Positions 60,101-64,000 of a stretch of DNA of 64,000 bases are shown one piece after another. The notes under the pieces were generated by a model. That model was not told where the DNA came from. It worked only from the letters and a program-made list of their open reading frames with translations, and ran no database searches. The stretch lies in NCBI RefSeq assembly GCF_009017415.1, contig NC_092409.1:1798001-1862000 (forward strand). The letters run 5' to 3'. Positions within the stretch are counted from its first letter, which is position 1. Each line of letters opens with the position of its first letter. Both the position numbers and the translations under genes were made by a program. Source of the DNA: Aspergillus flavus (taxonomy: Eukaryota > Ascomycota > Eurotiomycetes > Eurotiales > Aspergillaceae).

Positions 60101-62883
60101 GTCATTTCTTTATGACATGACTCAGTCATAATGCATATCACATAGGACTGGTCCTGACGACAACATCTACAGGTGTCCCTAGCCGCCCAACTCTGTTGTA
60201 TCACTCTCATTTGCCTGAGTACGCTGACCAACAATTCTTGATGTAAATATCACCTGTACCACAGTGCAACCTTCACGGAGGCTATCTTCGGTGTCGTGTC
60301 AACTGATGACCATTTTGCATTATCCAATGTCGGCTAATTTGCCTGACCATCTGTCCCCACTCGTGTGGAGGCTACTTTTCCACCTCGAGGCCTTGAGCTC
60401 CATTTAGTTATAATGACCACTTTTGGCTGCGCCACCGTAAGGACAACCTGCTGCTAAACAACGGCCATAAAAGGATCGAACGGAAGATCTACAGATACTA
60501 CGAACCTATCCTTTGATTGCGATGAACGGCCAGACGGCCAGATAGCTGATCCTTTACCTGTTCTGCGCCACAGGATTAATGATCTGACCCTTTCGCCTCC
60601 TCTTGTACGGCCTAGCTTCGGGTGTCAAGCTTTCCATCATGACAGACAGTGGCTAAACTAACCACTGAACAATTAGGTTTTAAGCGGTCCGACCGAATTA
60701 ATGTTCACAAGAGATTCAATGTGATTCATGAAATTCTATTTGATTTTATTTGATTTTATTTTTATTTTTCCTTTGACCTCATTTGGCCGAGGTATTATAC
60801 TGCTCTTCGTACTCCGTACCAGGTGCCAATCGAGTGTCTCTTTCCTAAATGGACAAGGAAAAGGTGTGAACCGTGGTACCTGAAGCTTCAGCGGATTACT
60901 CTATCAGGTATATTGAGGATCTTTCGGGTTAACCAGTGTGGGTCACTCGAGGCTTTTGAACTTTGGCCTATACCGACTTTCCACAATAGAAAGAAGTGGA
61001 AAAAAGGAGCACGGTCATAGTATATTTAAATTTTAATATGACCATAGTAAGTAGCTTCGAACCTTATCCCCTACGGACCTATCGGCTGAATTGCGTCCAA
61101 ACTATCGCACCATCTCTTTCAATGATTGGGCGACTCATGTAATATTAGCAAGCAATAAGGAGAAATAATCATTGGAGATACGTCTGGCTCTAGGCTACCA
61201 CTCTTTACATTTGGGTCAATACTAGTACACGGGTCTTGTTTTCTCCGCCTCTGGATCTTTTGTATATTCAGTGAGTCCTGTCAATATGGAACCATGTTGG
61301 TCAGGTTAGTAAGTTGCTTTATAAATTGCTTTTGTTCTTTCCTGTCATTCCATTTCTGACCCCTGCGCCCAACACGTGGGGCGAAAGTCGCCTCAAAACT
61401 CAGTCATCATCCGTACCTTTTCTGGTAGAAGTTCTACCCGAACAGTCCAACTAGTAGTCTGGACAAACAAGGGACTCTCGGAAAAGGAAACGCGGCCTCA
61501 TGCCTTACAGTTCGGGTGCATGTCAAAAGGCACAAGTTTCAATGCGACGCTGCACAGCATTTCCTCGGTATCAGAGATAGACCTCGCTAAACAATGATAT
61601 TCATAATTTCCTATCATATAGGACGCCTTCAGACCCCGGTCGCGTTAGATCCAGTCAGTTTCTCCTAACTTGATATTGATTGGCATCTAGTCTACCTTGT
61701 TGGGATGCGGCACAGTCTTTGTACATAAGGACGGCGCGCCGCTTGCTTCTGGGCCCCTCTTTCCAGGACCACAATATCTCTTCTGCCTAGGGGAATGAAT
61801 TAATGATGTCCACTAGTGTCACTATTGTTGGCCTTTTTCTGTTTTGAACTAGCTCGCAAGTGTTTTCTCTTGTTGACTATGCCCGTCTATTTTTTGGAAG
61901 GTTAGCTAGGGTTACTATTATTGTCGCAAGAAAAGAAAACCATTTAAAATCAAATATTAATAATAGAATAAACATTTTTTTTTAAGGAAAAAAAAAAAGA
62001 ATGGAATATTTTACCGACAACCCCATGACAGAAGCTTTGACTTTGACGGCTCCCGTTCTCGCATGAATGGATAACTTAATACAAGGGTTGTACGGTACTG
62101 TACGCGAGATTACAAATTCAGGAAGATGTGTTTTAAAAGAAATGAAAGATAGAAAATTTCAAATCAAAGTTCAACAGGTTAGGGGTAAATAAATCAAACC
62201 CAAATCAAAAAAGAACAACCGGTGTCTTCAGACCGTTTCGATCGACAAGGCTCGGCAGAAAGATAATGTGAGATTCGATTCTGCTGTCTCACTTACCTAA
62301 GTAAAGTCACTTGATGTTTTACTTTAATTATCCAATAGATAGATAGGATCTTCGTACTTTGTCACTCTACCTTCGCTACGGGGAAAGAGGAGGGGAAAAG
62401 TGGGGGATTATCCCATGTTTACCTATATTGCTCGCACTTATTTCCTCGTGAGAGAAAGTGAATTAGCAATGGGCCGCGTATTCATGGAGCCAGCGAGGTT
62501 ACCGTAAGGGTACATGTACAGCGCCAACCCTGGACAGGTTACGACCTCAGCTGGACGGAACATGCTGAGAGTTACAGACTAATGCCCAACTACGACACCC
62601 TCAACCAGACTGTCGGGCCCATGGTGGTATTCAACGCGAGAATCAGCCGGTGGGCGCATCACCAGCACGAATCTTCCTGCCGATGGACTGGGACGGAGGC
62701 AATGAATGGCAGGGCGAAGAAGAAGTGTGCTAAACCATTTTAGGTCATGGCATGTTTGGGAATTTCGGATCTTTTCTTTATGTACCTTCTTCTGCCTTGT
62801 ATCTTTAGCCTTTTTTCTAGAAAATAATAAGACGGCCATTCTATAGGGGATTGATTCCTGGTAAAAAAAACAGGGAACCTCTT

Positions 62884-62896
62884 CCCCCCCCCCCCC
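62884..62896 (+). repeat. Poly(C) run of 13
   Basis: Mononucleotide C tract in non-coding DNA, prone to length variation and read errors. Confidence 0.85.
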
Positions 62897-63654
62897 ATGC
62901 CCTCTCTATCATCCTTTGGTTTATTTGCGTTCGAGTTATATTTATTTATTTTATAAACCACTTCATTTTGTAATATACGGAGTACTATTTTAACTTTGGT
63001 AGAATATGATTGTTGTTTCCTCTTGTGTACGTTTATAGCGTTGGGTGAGTAATATTATGCTCTGATATAATTTCGGCCGTACCACTCATTCTGCTTGGGA
63101 AACTAAACTGGTACCCGCCTCAATACCCATGGACATCCTCGGAAATATGGGTTGATGTTTTGCTATCAATAGTATTGAAGCCTTTTCCTTCTCTCGCTCC
63201 ACCACCTCAAACTCTTTGTTTCTTCACACCCATCGGCGATCTCCGTATTTTAAACCCCATAGCAGTAACTTGATTCAGCATTGAAGTTGTATCCACAGGA
63301 TCCCATGGTCTCCACGGGGGCGGAGACAAATCTCGTTAGTCGTGTACGAGAGAGGTGTTCCCTAAGACTTCCATCGTCATGTCTTTCAGTAACTCAGACA
63401 GGCAAATGGATACTAATGATAACAAAAAAATCAAAAAATTAAACTTCCACCTGCTCGCCCCTCCTTGGGGTGGAGTTCAAGACAAAAAGCTCAAGCCTTG
63501 GGCTTGGCGCGTTTTTGCGATCTTCAAATGGTCTGCTCGTCGATTCTGACAAGGTAATAAATATACGTAGTGTCAATTTTGCATCGGAATTGGCCCCCAC
63601 CGCAACCAATTCAGTCGCCTTCTTTTGCCTTCGTCCATTTTACTCACAGAGGAG

Positions 63655-64000
63655 ATGCTAGCCGAGATGGATCCATCTTCAGTTCCTGTCGAAACTTTAG
63701 AATTCCTCAATAGCCAACTCTGCAGGCTCGAGCGATTTCCGTACCGGGAATATGTGAAACAGAACTCGTATAGGTACCTACCTTCTCTAGCATAGTGTTT
63801 AGGGTAGGTATGTACAGGTACCTGGAGGCTCCATGAAGTTTACTTCACTATTTCTCCACGCTAACCAGGGTCGATCGGGAATTGCGGATGAATTCCCCGC
63901 TCCGTATATCGGGGTTACTCGGACCTTACGGCTTTTTGTGTGTCTCCCGTTTCGCCTCTTACGGAGCCAGTATCAAGCTTGTGTCTTGTTTGGGACTTGG
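63655..64000 (+). CDS. Possible 5' end of an unknown gene, cut by the window edge
   Basis: From the ATG at 63655 (second in-frame ATG at 63667) a frame of 39 codons plus two bases runs to a GTACCT donor after 63773. A GCTAAC branch word directly before CAG leads to a second exon from 63869, which stays open to the window end (44 codons). The join is frame-consistent and reads MLAEMDPSSVPVETL, ending in a moderately hydrophobic stretch. I recognise no family, and the branch site is unusually close to the acceptor, so this may be chance. Confidence 0.25.

Larger units (their letters stand above)
52455..63654. other. 11 kb gene desert
   Basis: No convincing protein gene in 11.2 kb on either strand: the longest frames are under 155 codons, mostly start at TTG or GTG and show no domain. 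It contains a 23 A run (54111-54133), a 13 C run (62884-62896), repeated TTTTTGTTTTTAT words (about 58920-58960), and four copies of TACTCCGTA. No terminal inverted repeats, reverse transcriptase or transposase could be recognised by eye. Confidence 0.5.

Overview
The window is nuclear DNA of a filamentous ascomycete, most likely an Aspergillus or close relative in the Eurotiales. The evidence is short GT-AG introns (mostly 50-130 nt) with GCTAAC-type branch sites, no operons, and protein families and spellings typical of that group. It is not bacterial: there are no operon-like gene runs, and several apparent long reading frames only open at GTG or TTG, so I moved starts to the first plausible ATG. 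The species cannot be fixed from sequence alone.

Left part (1-21.8 kb) is gene-dense and rich in RNA-metabolism genes. In order: cef1/cdc5 (-) splicing factor, divergent from nop53 (+) 60S biogenesis; rex4 (+) rRNA exonuclease; RNase H2 subunit C (+); DcpS-type scavenger decapping enzyme (+); a UCH-family deubiquitinase (+); a METTL4-like MT-A70 methyltransferase (-); a large RRM + Pumilio protein of the Jsn1/Puf2 type (-); and the SWR1-complex subunit Vps72/YL1 (+). Eight of the nine encode chromatin, RNA or ribosome functions; the UCH enzyme is the exception.

Middle part (21.8-44.4 kb) is gene-poor. It holds an Ecl1-family zinc-knuckle regulator (+) behind a 4.9 kb non-coding stretch, a small secreted six-cysteine protein (-), a small Ser/Asn-repeat protein (+), and two decayed membrane-protein genes: a Dal5-type MFS transporter (-) and a rhodopsin-like PTH11-type protein tail (+). 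Cytosolic asparaginyl-tRNA synthetase (-) closes this section.

Right part (44.4-64 kb) has a four-RRM Mrn1-like RNA-binding protein (+) behind a long pyrimidine-rich leader with one small uORF, the RNA polymerase II import factor Iwr1 (+), and a SANT/Myb-like protein (-). An 11 kb stretch without a convincing gene follows, and a possible gene start runs off the right edge.

I do not see CRISPR arrays, rRNA genes, intact tRNAs or an intact transposon. Nothing here is clearly a new system. The strongest candidates for a second look are the METTL4-like enzyme, the two decayed membrane-protein genes, the Ser/Asn-repeat gene, the small secreted protein, an orphan tRNA 3' half, and a 9-base motif (TACTCCGTA) found in non-coding DNA far more often than chance predicts. 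Exon limits were worked out by hand from splice signals and frame continuity, and the exon sums were checked to be divisible by three.
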